Positions 18,013 through 26,971 of a DNA stretch of 64,000 bases are shown here, piece by piece (position 1 is the first letter of the stretch; each line of letters starts with the position of its first letter). The translations under genes were made by a program, and so were the position numbers. Origin of the DNA: Flavobacterium microcysteis (GTDB taxonomy: Bacteria; Bacteroidota; Bacteroidia; Flavobacteriales; Flavobacteriaceae); the NCBI RefSeq assembly GCF_006385255.1, contig NZ_VFJE01000055.1:310001-374000 (forward strand). The letters run 5' to 3'. The notes beneath the pieces were generated by a model, which was not told where the DNA came from, did not search any database, and saw nothing but the letters and a program-made list of their open reading frames with translations.

Positions 18013-19137
18013 ATGAAAAAAGTATATCTAGACAATGCTTCTACAACAGCGTTACGACCTGAAGTCATTCAGGAAATAGCCCATGTTTTGCAGGAAGAAT
18101 ATGGAAATCCGTCCTCAACGCACAGTTTTGGTCGGTCAGCTAAGAACATACTCGAATCTTCAAGAAAATCGATTGCCAAGCAGTTAAATGTATCAGCACA
18201 AGAAATCATATTTACTTCAGGCGGAACAGAAGCGAACAACTGGATTCTTCGTTCGGCAGTAAAAGATTTAAAGGTAAAAAGAATCATCACGAGCAAGATT
18301 GAACATCATGCTGTACTTAATACTGTTTTGGCCTTACAGGCTGAATATGGTATTGAAGTAGATTTTGTCAATCTGAATTCCAATGGCGAAGCAGACATTA
18401 ATCATTTGGTAGAACTGCTTTCTCAGGATAAGCCTACATTAGTAGCCTTAATGCATGTGAATAATGAAACGGGAACTGTTTTAGATATAGAAAAAGTAGC
18501 CAGGCTGTGCAAGCAATACAAAGCCTATTTCCATTCAGATACGGTACAGTCTGTTGGAAAGACAGAAATAGACCTCCAAAAAGCAGAAGTAGATTTTATA
18601 GTTGCCAGTGCCCATAAATTTCATGGACCAAAAGGTATCGGCTTTGCTTTTATAAGAAAGAATCCGGGCATAAATCCAATGATTTTTGGTGGTGAACAAG
18701 AAAAAGGACTTCGTGCCGGAACAGAAGCTATTCATAATATTGCCGGTATGGCAAAAGCTCTTGAGGTTTCTTATGAAAATTTAGAAGCAGAAAGAAAACA
18801 CATCCAAAGCCTAAAGGATTATTTTATCGAAAAACTAAAAATCCATTTCCCGGATTTTAAGATAAATGGCAATCCGGAAGGATTTTACAATATCATTAAT
18901 ATCTTATTTCCTTTTTCTGATGAAAAGACATCCATGATTCTTTTTAGCCTTGATATGAAAGGAATAGCGGTTTCCAGAGGAAGTGCCTGCCAATCAGGAA
19001 GCATCAAGCCATCGCACGTATTAAAAGAAATGCTTTCAGAAGACGACCTGAAAAAGCCAAGCTTAAGAATCTCATTCAGCCATTTTAATACGCAGGAAGA
19101 CATCGACTTACTTATCGAAGCCCTAAAGAAAGTTTAA
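18013..19137 (+). CDS. Cysteine desulfurase family protein (NifS/IscS-like)
   Basis: 374 residues, a PLP-dependent class V aminotransferase fold. The pyridoxal-phosphate lysine is Lys202 (SAHKFHGPKG), the substrate-binding segment SGGTEANN is present, and the catalytic Cys326 sits in SRGSACQSGS. The reaction is cysteine to alanine with persulfide transfer, used for Fe-S clusters or tRNA thiolation. The extra length around the cysteine resembles the NifS/IscS group more than SufS. No isc or suf partners are adjacent, so the acceptor is not clear. Confidence 0.9.
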   Translation: MKKVYLDNASTTALRPEVIQEIAHVLQEEYGNPSSTHSFGRSAKNILESSRKSIAKQLNVSAQEIIFTSGGTEANNWILRSAVKDLKVKRIITSKIEHHAVLNTVLALQAEYGIEVDFVNLNSNGEADINHLVELLSQDKPTLVALMHVNNETGTVLDIEKVARLCKQYKAYFHSDTVQSVGKTEIDLQKAEVDFIVASAHKFHGPKGIGFAFIRKNPGINPMIFGGEQEKGLRAGTEAIHNIAGMAKALEVSYENLEAERKHIQSLKDYFIEKLKIHFPDFKINGNPEGFYNIINILFPFSDEKTSMILFSLDMKGIAVSRGSACQSGSIKPSHVLKEMLSEDDLKKPSLRISFSHFNTQEDIDLLIEALKKV

Positions 19138-19258
19138 TAGTCTCAAGTCCCAAGTCTCATGTCCCAAGTCCCAAGTCTCAAGTCTAAAATCCCAAGTCTA
19201 AAATCCAAAATCTAAAATCCCAAATCAAAAATCTCAAATCCAAAATCCAAAATCTTTA
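19138..19258. repeat. Degenerate short tandem repeats (AAGTCYC and AAATCYA types)
   Basis: The whole gap after the desulfurase gene consists of 6-8 base units: first AAGTCTC/AAGTCCC, then AAAATCC/AAAATCT. It reads into the promoter of the next gene. It is not CRISPR-like (no spacers). Similar tracts lie on the other side of the barrel-protein gene. Confidence 0.8.
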
Positions 19259-19281
19259 ACACCAAATTCTAATTAATTTTC

Positions 19282-19289
19282 TATGTTTG
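19282..19289 (+). promoter_or_regulatory. -7 box TATGTTTG before the barrel-protein gene
   Basis: TATGTTTG matches TAnnTTTG and lies 16 bases before the start codon at 19306. A matching TTG -33 element is not evident. Confidence 0.4.
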
Positions 19290-19305
19290 TGTAAAAACAA
19301 ACTTT

Positions 19306-19941
19306 ATGAAAAGAGTACTAATTACTTCGATGGCCATCTTCGGCTTTGTCGTGAGTTCCTCCGCACAAAACAAAGGAAAAATAGAAATCGGGCTTCATGC
19401 CGGGTTGAATTCTTCTAATGCCAGTACAACATATGATTCGGCTGATCCGAGCATAGGTTTTAACTTAGGAGCATCTGCAGATTATTATTTTTCGGATAGC
19501 TGGAGTCTTAAAGCAAAATTGATTTACGACAGAAAAGGATGGGATAATGATCTTATTCTGGTTTCTGATCAATTTGATCCTGTTCAACGATATGCAAGAA
19601 CAGATATCAATTTAAATTACCTTACAGTTCCTGTAATGGCAGGTTGGCACTTTGGAAACAAGAAAAACTGGTATTTAAACTTTGGGCCTTACATAGGCTT
19701 TTTAATGAATGCAAAAGAAACTAGGCTAGATACTGACATAAAGGACAGTTTTAATAAAGTAGACGGTGGTATTGCATTTGGAATAGGCGTAAAGATTCCG
19801 GTATCCGACAAGTTTAAGGTTTTTATTGAATATGAAGGACAGGGCGGTATGGCTGAAGTTTTTAAATATAATGATTATGACGATACTATTGTGAATATGA
19901 GAAGCTCCTTCAACGTAGGGATAAACTTTTTACTGTATTAA
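19306..19941 (+). CDS. Outer-membrane beta-barrel protein (PorT-like fold)
   Basis: 211 residues. A signal peptide ends near SSSAQ (residue 21). The rest alternates short amphipathic strands (IEIGLHAGLNSSNAS; LNYLTVPVMAGWHFGNKK; WYLNFGPYIGFLMNAK) and ends FNVGINFLLY, the pattern of the OMP_b-brl_2 / PorT-family 8-stranded barrels found across Bacteroidota. Function is unknown; such proteins are often structural or adhesin-like. It stands alone between two repeat-rich gaps. Confidence 0.75.
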   Translation: MKRVLITSMAIFGFVVSSSAQNKGKIEIGLHAGLNSSNASTTYDSADPSIGFNLGASADYYFSDSWSLKAKLIYDRKGWDNDLILVSDQFDPVQRYARTDINLNYLTVPVMAGWHFGNKKNWYLNFGPYIGFLMNAKETRLDTDIKDSFNKVDGGIAFGIGVKIPVSDKFKVFIEYEGQGGMAEVFKYNDYDDTIVNMRSSFNVGINFLLY

Positions 19942-19949
19942 TATGTTGG

Positions 19950-19977
19950 CAGTAGGCAGAAAGCAGTAGGCAGAAAG
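19950..19977. repeat. Two exact tandem copies of a 14-base unit
   Basis: CAGTAGGCAGAAAG occurs at 19950-19963 and again at 19964-19977, directly after the barrel-protein stop codon and before an AAATCC-type tract. Confidence 0.8.
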
Positions 19978-20001
19978 CTGAAATCCAAATCAAAAATCGT
20001 A

Positions 20002-20035
20002 TTTGCCACAGATTATAGGATTTACACAGATTTTC
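20002..20035. repeat. Dispersed intergenic element with TTTGCCACAGATTA core
   Basis: TTTGCCACAGATTA (20003-20016) followed by TTTACACAGATTTTC matches the element at 39641-39711 (TTTGCCGCAGATTA and AATCTGTG). Two copies in 64 kb suggest a dispersed, REP-like family. Confidence 0.5.
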
Positions 20036-20093
20036 CAAACAATCCAAATCTGCAATCTTAAATCTTAAATCAGAAATCAAAAAATAGATTAAT

Positions 20094-20128
20094 AAAAAAA
20101 CCGTTTTGGATTTCAAAACGGTTTTTTT
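20094..20128. terminator. Bidirectional terminator between the barrel-protein gene and lpd
   Basis: CCGTTTTG/CAAAACGG (20101-20108, 20114-20121) with a 5-base loop, flanked by seven A on the left and seven T on the right. It can stop both converging transcripts. Confidence 0.85.
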
Positions 20129-20144
20129 ATTATTTATTCTTCCT

Positions 20145-20213
20145 GCAAATCTAAAATCCAAAATCTAAAATCAGAAACCTCAAATCTGCAATCTAAAATC
20201 TTAAATCAAAAAT
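20145..20213. repeat. AAATCTA-type degenerate tandem repeat
   Basis: Repeats of AAATCT/AAAATCC/AAATCAG fill the space between the terminator and the lpd stop codon, like the tract at 19138-19258. Confidence 0.7.
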
Positions 20214-20214
20214 C

Positions 20215-21603
20215 TTACAAATGTATCACTTCGCCGTAAGCATCAGCAGCAGCTTCCATGATAGCCTCGCTCATTGTTGGGTGAGGGTGGATTGACTTGA
20301 TGATTTCATGACCTGTAGTTTCTAATTTTCTAGCTACAACAGCTTCAGCAATCATATCAGTTACACCAGAACCAATCATGTGGCAACCTAACCATTCGCC
20401 ATATTTAGCATCAAAAATAACTTTTACGAAACCATCAGGAGTTCCGGCAGCTTTTGCTTTTCCAGAAGCTGAGAAAGGAAACTTACCAATTTTCAATTCG
20501 TAACCTTTTTCACGAGCTTGCTTTTCTGTCAAACCTACAGAAGCAATTTCAGGAGTAGCATAGGTACAACCTGGAACGTTTCCATAATCGATTGGCTCTA
20601 CGTGTAGGCCAGCGATTTTTTCAACACAAAGGATTCCTTCTGCAGAAGCAACGTGAGCCAATGCTTGTCCAGGAACCACATCACCAATAGCATAATAGCC
20701 AGGAATGTTAGTTTGGTAGTAAGAGTTAACTACAATTTTATCTCTGTCTGTTGCGATTCCAACTTCTTCAAGTCCGATGTTTTCAATGTTCGATTTAATT
20801 CCAACGGCAGAAAGTACGATTTCAGCTTCAAGGATTTCTTCTCCTTTTGAAGTCTTTACAGTAGCTTTTACGCCATTTCCAGAAGTATCTACTTTTTCAA
20901 CAGAAGCATTAGTCATGATTTTGATACCCGCTTTTTTCAAAGAACGCTCAAATTGTTTTGAGATATCTTCGTCTTCAACCGGAACAATGTTTGGCATAAA
21001 CTCAACAATAGTAACATCAGTTCCCATAGCGTTGTAGAAATGTGCAAACTCAACTCCAATAGCTCCAGAACCAACAACAATCATTGATTTTGGCTGTTCA
21101 GTCAATGACATAGCCTGACGGTATCCAATTACTTTTTTACCATCTTGCGGCAAGTTTGGCAATTCACGAGAACGTGCTCCAGTTGCAATGATAATATGGT
21201 CTGCAGAATATTCTGCTGTTTTTCCATCTTTTCCAACAACATCAATCTTCTTTCCTGGTTTTACTTTTCCAGTACCTTCAATAACATCAATCTTGTTTTT
21301 CTTCATCAAGAATTGGATGCCTTTGCTCATTCCGTCAGCAACACCACGTGAACGTGAAATAACAGCATTAAAATCCTTGTCGAATTTTTCAACTGTCAAA
21401 CCGTAGTCAGAAGCATGTTTTAGGTAATCAAAAACCTGTGCGGATTTTAGTAATGCTTTCGTTGGGATACATCCCCAGTTCAAGCAGATACCGCCTAGAT
21501 TTTCTTTTTCGATAATAGCAACTTTAAAGCCTAATTGCGATGCTCTGATGGCTGTTACATAACCTCCAGGTCCGCTTCCTAAAACAATGATATCGTATTT
21601 CAT
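20215..21603 (-). CDS. lpd: Dihydrolipoyl dehydrogenase
   Basis: 462 residues, normal length. The N-terminal FAD-binding motif is VLGSGPGGYV, the redox disulfide is Cys40/Cys45 (GGICLNWGC), a second dinucleotide motif is VVGSGAIGVEF, and the C-terminal dimer domain carries the catalytic pair His441/Glu446 (HPHPTMSE). It is the E3 flavoprotein that reoxidises dihydrolipoamide in pyruvate and 2-oxoglutarate dehydrogenases and in glycine cleavage. No E1/E2 genes are adjacent, so the gene is solitary. The identification is very secure. Confidence 0.97.
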   Translation of the reverse strand: MKYDIIVLGSGPGGYVTAIRASQLGFKVAIIEKENLGGICLNWGCIPTKALLKSAQVFDYLKHASDYGLTVEKFDKDFNAVISRSRGVADGMSKGIQFLMKKNKIDVIEGTGKVKPGKKIDVVGKDGKTAEYSADHIIIATGARSRELPNLPQDGKKVIGYRQAMSLTEQPKSMIVVGSGAIGVEFAHFYNAMGTDVTIVEFMPNIVPVEDEDISKQFERSLKKAGIKIMTNASVEKVDTSGNGVKATVKTSKGEEILEAEIVLSAVGIKSNIENIGLEEVGIATDRDKIVVNSYYQTNIPGYYAIGDVVPGQALAHVASAEGILCVEKIAGLHVEPIDYGNVPGCTYATPEIASVGLTEKQAREKGYELKIGKFPFSASGKAKAAGTPDGFVKVIFDAKYGEWLGCHMIGSGVTDMIAEAVVARKLETTGHEIIKSIHPHPTMSEAIMEAAADAYGEVIHL

Positions 21604-21705
21604 TAGAGTGTAATTTTTTCTTGTTATTTGAGAGTACGAAAATAACTAATTATTTGGTTATGGAAAAGTTTCGCTCTCGCAAAGTTTCCACAACTGCTGT
21701 TAGTA

Positions 21706-21990
21706 TCAATTTTTCTTTTTTGTGGTAATTCTTATAAATGCATACAGGATTAATGTCTGCAGCAAAACATTTATCAAAACGAGCATGAAACCGAAGTTTG
21801 CAGAGCCATCAGAATAAAACGGATAGCTTTTGTCTATTAGATAGACAGGAAAGCTCAGGAAAATAATAATCAGATGGGACAGATTGACCAAAAACCGACT
21901 CGATGATTCTTCAATAATATAAGTACAGGAAATGGAAATAATTATTTCCAAAATAATTACGGCAAAAAGAAGCTTGAAGAATAGTTTCAT
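21706..21990 (-). CDS. Small membrane protein of unknown function
   Basis: 94 residues from the ATG at 21990 (MKLFFKLLFAV). An earlier ATG at 22017 is in frame but would overlap the end of the ABC transporter gene and add a hydrophilic tail, so I prefer the later one. Three hydrophobic helices are visible (LLFAVIILEIIISISC; LIIIFLSFPVYLI; FMLVLINVLLQTLILYAF). I do not recognise the family. It follows the ABC transporter gene on the same strand and may be co-transcribed with it. Confidence 0.55.
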   Translation of the reverse strand: MKLFFKLLFAVIILEIIISISCTYIIEESSSRFLVNLSHLIIIFLSFPVYLIDKSYPFYSDGSANFGFMLVLINVLLQTLILYAFIRITTKKKN

Positions 21991-22000
21991 GTGTACTGTA

Positions 22001-23749
22001 TTAGCTCTCAACTGCAAATTGAGAGTAGTATAGGTTTTTATAGTAACCTTCTGCCTTGTTGATTAGTTCGTAATGGGTTCCTTGCTCTACAACATTTCCT
22101 TTTTCCATAACTATAATCTTGTCAGCATTGACAATAGTTGCCAATCGGTGTGCGATTACGATAGAAGTCCTGCCTTTAGTAATGGTTTCTGTAGCTCTCT
22201 GAATCAGATCTTCTGAATACGAGTCGATAGACGAAGTCGCTTCATCAAGAATCAAGATACTCGGATTGCTGACAAATGCTCTTAAGAATGCAATAAGCTG
22301 TCGTTGTCCTGAAGAAAGCATTACACCACGTTCTTTTACATTATAATCATAACCATGTGGCAATGTCATTATAAAATCATGCACACCAATTTCTTTTGCT
22401 GCCTTAATCACGGCTTCTCTCGAAATATTCGGATTCTCAAGCGTGATGTTATTATGGATTGTATCGGCAAAAAGAAACACATCCTGAAGTACCACGGCAA
22501 TCTGATTGCGAAGGCTTTTTAGTGTAAAGTCTTTGATGTTGGTACCGTCAATCAATATTTCACCTCCGTTAATTTCATAAAAGCGGTTGAGCAGGTTGAT
22601 GATTGTCGATTTTCCAGCTCCGGTAGCTCCAACTATTGCAATAGTTTCTCCTTCTTTGACATGAATATTAATGCCTTTTAGAACTTCTTCTTTGTTAGTA
22701 TAGCTAAAATGTACCTTGTTGAAATCGATATTACCTTTAAATGTAGGTGCTGCAACTTTTCCTTTGTCCTGAATATGTCCTTCCATATCCAAAACTTCAA
22801 AAACACGATTTGCTGCAATCATTCCCATCTGCATCTCATTGAATTTATCCGCAATCTGACGCAAAGGGTTGTACAACATTCCGATAAACATGGTGTAAGA
22901 GAACAAATCTCCAAAAGTGGTTGTTCCGTTACCTGCCAATATGTTCATTCCACCATACCAAACAACTAGCCCTAGAGAGATAGAAGAAACAATATCAGCA
23001 ATAGGAAAGAATATGGAGTTATACCAAACGTTTTTGACCCAGGCTTTTTTATGCTTGTCATTGATTACTTTAAATTTCTCGTATTCGATATCTTCTCTCG
23101 AAAATAGCTGTACGATTTTCATTCCGGTAACACGCTCCTGAACAAAAGTATTCAGGTTGGCAATCTGTGTTCTTACTTCTTCAAAAGCCACCTGCATTTT
23201 TTTCTGGAAAACACGTGTAGCATACACCAGTATAGGCATAGCACACATTACTATAATCGTGAGTTTCCAGTTCATGTAGAACATAAAAAGCAATACAACT
23301 ACCATTTTCAAGAGGTCACTTATAATCATAAATAATCCCTGACTGAAAATTTTTGAAATGGATTCGATGTCGAATACAGAACGGGTTACTAATTTCCCGA
23401 CTGGTTCATTGTCAAAATATTTCATCTTAAAGCTCATCATGTGTCCGAAGAGTTTTACCCGGATATCTCTGATAATGTCTTGTCCGAGCCAATTGGCAAG
23501 GAAAACGAAATAAAATTGAGAAATTACTTCAACAATCAGGGCGGAGCCCATTAATAAAATAAAAAATAACAGACCGGTAGCGTCTTCCGGCTGTATGTAA
23601 TTGTCAACGGTCCGTTTTAGTAAAAAAGGACGGAGTGCAGCGAAAACAGATAGAGTAACCGCAAAGAAAATAACCCAATAATACCGGGTTTTGTACGGTT
23701 TGGTGTACTCCATTATTCGCCTAAATATCTTGGTATCTGATGCTTTCAT
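22001..23749 (-). CDS. ABC transporter, fused permease and ATPase (MsbA-like exporter)
   Basis: 582 residues: six-helix type 1 exporter domain (about 1-320) followed by the ATPase with Walker A GATGAGKST (about 373-381), signature LSSGQRQ, and Walker B ILILDEAT (about 496-503). This half-transporter would form a homodimer, or pair with another half. MsbA-like exporters move lipids, peptides or drugs, and the substrate cannot be told here. Its ATG overlaps the truA stop by four bases (ATGA), so the two are translationally coupled. Confidence 0.92.
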   Translation of the reverse strand: MKASDTKIFRRIMEYTKPYKTRYYWVIFFAVTLSVFAALRPFLLKRTVDNYIQPEDATGLLFFILLMGSALIVEVISQFYFVFLANWLGQDIIRDIRVKLFGHMMSFKMKYFDNEPVGKLVTRSVFDIESISKIFSQGLFMIISDLLKMVVVLLFMFYMNWKLTIIVMCAMPILVYATRVFQKKMQVAFEEVRTQIANLNTFVQERVTGMKIVQLFSREDIEYEKFKVINDKHKKAWVKNVWYNSIFFPIADIVSSISLGLVVWYGGMNILAGNGTTTFGDLFSYTMFIGMLYNPLRQIADKFNEMQMGMIAANRVFEVLDMEGHIQDKGKVAAPTFKGNIDFNKVHFSYTNKEEVLKGINIHVKEGETIAIVGATGAGKSTIINLLNRFYEINGGEILIDGTNIKDFTLKSLRNQIAVVLQDVFLFADTIHNNITLENPNISREAVIKAAKEIGVHDFIMTLPHGYDYNVKERGVMLSSGQRQLIAFLRAFVSNPSILILDEATSSIDSYSEDLIQRATETITKGRTSIVIAHRLATIVNADKIIVMEKGNVVEQGTHYELINKAEGYYKNLYYSQFAVES

Positions 23750-24525
23750 TTCTTTTTCTCGAGGCTATTTTTTGTCAGCGGCAAAGTGCCACAAATATAA
23801 GGATATTCTACTTTGGTTAGAAACAGGCCATGGGCTGGGGCAGAAGCTCCGGCTTCGTTTCGGTTTTTACTTTCAATGATTTTTCTGAAATCTTCCAGGC
23901 TTAGCTTGCCCATACCAACATTTACCAGTGTTCCTACAATGGCACGTACCATATTTCGGAGAAAACGGTCGGCAGCAACAGTAAAGACCAACTTATTATC
24001 GGTTTTTGTCCAATTCGCTTCCATGATTTTGCATAGGAAGGTCTTTACATCTGTATTTACTTTTGAAAAACATTGGAAATCGTCGAATTCGAAAAGAATT
24101 TTTGCAGCCTGGTTCATTTTTTCCACATCAAGATGATGATGGCAATACCAGCTCAAAGGCTCTTCAAAAACATCTTTTACGTTAGTGATATGGTATTCAT
24201 AGGTTCTTTTCACCGCATCAAACCGGGCATGCGCATCATCAGCAACCGTATGGATTTTGATGATGGCAATATCTTTTGGCAGGTACGAATTCAGCTTATT
24301 TTTTAAAATATCGGCTTCAAAAGAAATATCAGTATCAAAATGAGCAAACATCTGTTTGGCATGCACGCCCGTGTCTGTCCTTCCTGCGCCCGTAATTTCA
24401 ACAGTGCTTCGAAGCAGGACAGAAATAGCTTTGCCCAACGTTTCTTGTACAGAAGGAGCGTTAGGTTGTTGTTGCCAGCCGTGATAATTTTTGCCATTGT
24501 AAGCAAATTCGATGAAATATCTCAA
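23746..24525 (-). CDS. truA: tRNA pseudouridine synthase A
   Basis: The best start is TTG at 24525, giving 259 residues that begin with the family's usual (M)RYFIEFAYNG. The next in-frame ATG is 22 codons upstream and adds a Tyr-rich extension not expected in TruA. The catalytic Asp51 lies in GAGRTDTGVHA, and the RNA-binding segments RTYEYHI and RNMVRAIVGTLV are present. It isomerises uridines 38-40 in tRNA anticodon arms. It overlaps the ABC exporter gene by four bases. Confidence 0.92.
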   Translation of the reverse strand: MRYFIEFAYNGKNYHGWQQQPNAPSVQETLGKAISVLLRSTVEITGAGRTDTGVHAKQMFAHFDTDISFEADILKNKLNSYLPKDIAIIKIHTVADDAHARFDAVKRTYEYHITNVKDVFEEPLSWYCHHHLDVEKMNQAAKILFEFDDFQCFSKVNTDVKTFLCKIMEANWTKTDNKLVFTVAADRFLRNMVRAIVGTLVNVGMGKLSLEDFRKIIESKNRNEAGASAPAHGLFLTKVEYPYICGTLPLTKNSLEKKK

Positions 24526-24689
24526 GGTGAAGTAAATCCAAAGTTTTGAAAAACAAAGATAGTCATAAGTTTTATAGGTGCGAGAATGCAAGGTTTCAAA
24601 ATTTTCTTAAAGTTATGAACCAAAAGAGTTTCGCTTTTTAGATTTAAGACCCGAGAAACTTTGTAATTTTACCCGCCTAATTTGAATGA

Positions 24690-25190
24690 TTGATGAAAAA
24701 AATTCTTTTGCTTTCCGATACCCACGGCCATATTGACGATACTATTTTAAAATATGTTGATCAGGCGGACGAAGTATGGCATGCTGGCGATATAGGCGAT
24801 CTGATTGTAACGGATACTTTAAAAAAGCATAAGCCGTTACGAGCTGTTTTTGGAAATATTGATGGCGATAAGGCAAGAATGGAATTTCCGCTTCATAATC
24901 GCTTTATGTGTGAAGGAGTAGATGTCTGGATTACCCATATTGGAGGCTATCCGGGAAAATATAGTCCGGCTGTAAAAAATGAAATTACTTTAAATCCTCC
25001 AAAGCTTTTCATTACTGGACATTCGCACATTCTAAAAGTAATGTTTGACAAAAAACTAAACCTGCTTCATATGAATCCCGGAGCTTGTGGTATTTCGGGT
25101 TTCCATCAAGTAAGAACAATGCTTCGTTTTGTTATCGAAGGCGATAAGATTAAAGATTTGGAAGTGATTGAAATAGGGAAGAGGCCGTAG
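24690..25190 (+). CDS. YfcE/MJ0936-family metallophosphoesterase
   Basis: 166 residues with all calcineurin-like metal motifs: LLSDTHGHID, HAGDIGD, FGNIDGD, THIGGYPG and TGHSH. Two adjacent ATG codons (24690, 24693) could start it; the second gives the usual MKKILLLSD. Members hydrolyse phosphodiesters in vitro; the cellular substrate is unknown. It is divergent from truA and converges on the histidine kinase gene with only five bases between stops. Confidence 0.9.
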   Translation: MMKKILLLSDTHGHIDDTILKYVDQADEVWHAGDIGDLIVTDTLKKHKPLRAVFGNIDGDKARMEFPLHNRFMCEGVDVWITHIGGYPGKYSPAVKNEITLNPPKLFITGHSHILKVMFDKKLNLLHMNPGACGISGFHQVRTMLRFVIEGDKIKDLEVIEIGKRP

Positions 25191-25195
25191 CCCAA

Positions 25196-26971
25196 CTATT
25201 TAGGAATCTGAAGCTTGATGTAAATCAAAGTTCCGGCATTAATCTTTGAATTTATAGAAATAGAACCTTTTAAGTGTTTGATTCTGGATTTTATCTGCGT
25301 AAGCCCAAAACCGTCACTTAATAATTCCTTGCTGGTATCAAAACCTTTACCATCATCTTCAATTGTAAGCAAAAGCTGGTTGTTGTTTTCTTCTAGTGTA
25401 ATATAAGCTTTAGAAGCCTTGCTGTGTTTTATGATATTATTAAAAAGTTCAGCGGTGATGAAATACACACGCATTTCAAACTCTTCGTTATAACGCCTTC
25501 CTTGCGGAACATAACTGGAATATTCAAATTGGAGAATAGAATTCGAATTTTTTTCACATAGATCCTGCAACGCATGAAATAGTCCGAACTTAGCCAATAA
25601 GGGCGGAATCAATTCATGAGATAAATCCCTGACATTATCATGTGCTTCTTTTAGTATAGCTCTGGTTTTTTGGATTTCTTCGGAATTTTCGTTGGGGTTA
25701 TTTGCTGTATAGGCAGAAAGATGAAGACCTGCAGAAGACAACAGTGCACTAATACTATCGTGAAGTATAGTAGCGATGTTTTTTCGTTCAATTTCCTGGC
25801 CGTCGATGGTGGCATTGATAATATTTTGCTTGATTTGCCTGTCCAGATCAATAAACTTGTTTTTCTGTTTCAGCCTTAAGTTTTGGTAGAAGAAATAGAA
25901 TAAGATAGTACTGAAAGCAAAAAGCGCAATAAAGATCAGGATTATTTTTTGATTGTTTTTTTGCTTTTCCTCTAGCAATCGCTGCTTTTCTTTATTCTCA
26001 TTCTCAATTTTTTCAATCTTGTATTTTGTTTCTACATCTGAAATAGCTCGCTTGATATTATCTTCATAAATCGTTTCGTTGACATGAAAATATTTATTCA
26101 TGTATTCGATGGCATTTTTATAATCGCCCATCATTTCATAACCATAAGATAGGTTAAGGAACGTATCTCCAACTTCCTGAGAAATGGTATCTTTTGGATT
26201 TATTTTTAGGGATTTTTGATATTGTTCTACTCCTTTTTTATAGTTTTTTTCAACCACAAGGTAATAATATCCCAAGTTGCTCAAAGCGGTGCAAATCTGC
26301 CTGATATTGTTCGCCTTTTCTGCATAAAACATGGAAGAATCAAGATATTTTCTAGCCAATGTATACTTCTCATTTGTGATATAATAACTGTAGTAGTTGT
26401 TGTGGCTGTAAGCCAATTCACTAGGGTCATTCAGTTCCTTGGCGCCTTTCATGATTTTTTCCATGTAAAAGAAAGCACTGTCAGATTTGGTCAGGATATG
26501 GACTTTAAAAAGCCTTTGGTAGATGAATGAGTTGGGTACTAAAAGTTTGTGTTTCCTTCCCAAGGAAAGCGAACGGTAGTAATAATTTTTTGCCCTGTCA
26601 TAATTTCGGATAGAAGCATACCGATGCCCGATATCTTCCAGAATTTCCATCCGAGAGGCTACAATATTGTGATCCTCGGCAACTTTCAGGGCTTTGAATA
26701 AGGTTTCGAAGGATTTTTGACTATCATTAAGCAAAAAATAGATGTCAGCCTTTTTGAGGCTGACATCGCAATACTTTTTATAATCCTTGTTTTCCAGATA
26801 AAATTTGGCCTTTTCTCTTGAATATTTCAAACCTTTGAGGTAGTCTTTATTATTCGTATAGAAGGATAAAGAATCTATGGTTTTATCTTGAGCAGTTACA
26901 AATCCAGAAAATGAAAAGAATAGGAGTATTGTCCAAAATGACGATTGGAAATTAGGCCATTTTAAGGTCAT
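25196..26971 (-). CDS. Sensor histidine kinase with TPR sensor region (NarL-type, HisKA_3)
   Basis: 591 residues. A signal peptide ends near FVTAQ, then a TPR-rich periplasmic region runs to about residue 310 (NYDRAKNYYYRSLSLGRK; YKKGVEQYQKSLKINPKD), a coiled coil, one membrane helix (ILIFIALFAFSTILFYFFY), and a HisKA_3 domain with His404 in ATILHDSI. The HATPase_c domain shows FNNIIKHSKAS and DDGKGFD. It would phosphorylate the NarL-type regulator encoded upstream at 27285-27944. The interrupted small gene between them overlaps its start by 20 bases. Confidence 0.9.
   Translation of the reverse strand: MTLKWPNFQSSFWTILLFFSFSGFVTAQDKTIDSLSFYTNNKDYLKGLKYSREKAKFYLENKDYKKYCDVSLKKADIYFLLNDSQKSFETLFKALKVAEDHNIVASRMEILEDIGHRYASIRNYDRAKNYYYRSLSLGRKHKLLVPNSFIYQRLFKVHILTKSDSAFFYMEKIMKGAKELNDPSELAYSHNNYYSYYITNEKYTLARKYLDSSMFYAEKANNIRQICTALSNLGYYYLVVEKNYKKGVEQYQKSLKINPKDTISQEVGDTFLNLSYGYEMMGDYKNAIEYMNKYFHVNETIYEDNIKRAISDVETKYKIEKIENENKEKQRLLEEKQKNNQKIILIFIALFAFSTILFYFFYQNLRLKQKNKFIDLDRQIKQNIINATIDGQEIERKNIATILHDSISALLSSAGLHLSAYTANNPNENSEEIQKTRAILKEAHDNVRDLSHELIPPLLAKFGLFHALQDLCEKNSNSILQFEYSSYVPQGRRYNEEFEMRVYFITAELFNNIIKHSKASKAYITLEENNNQLLLTIEDDGKGFDTSKELLSDGFGLTQIKSRIKHLKGSISINSKINAGTLIYIKLQIPK

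Noticed and set aside
19138..19258. Short repeats as a CRISPR array
   Set aside because: Units are 6-8 bases, degenerate, and contiguous without spacers; no cas genes nearby.
22004..22024. CTCTCAA/TTGAGAG inverted repeat at the end of the ABC transporter gene
   Set aside because: It is inside coding sequence, short, and lacks a T run.
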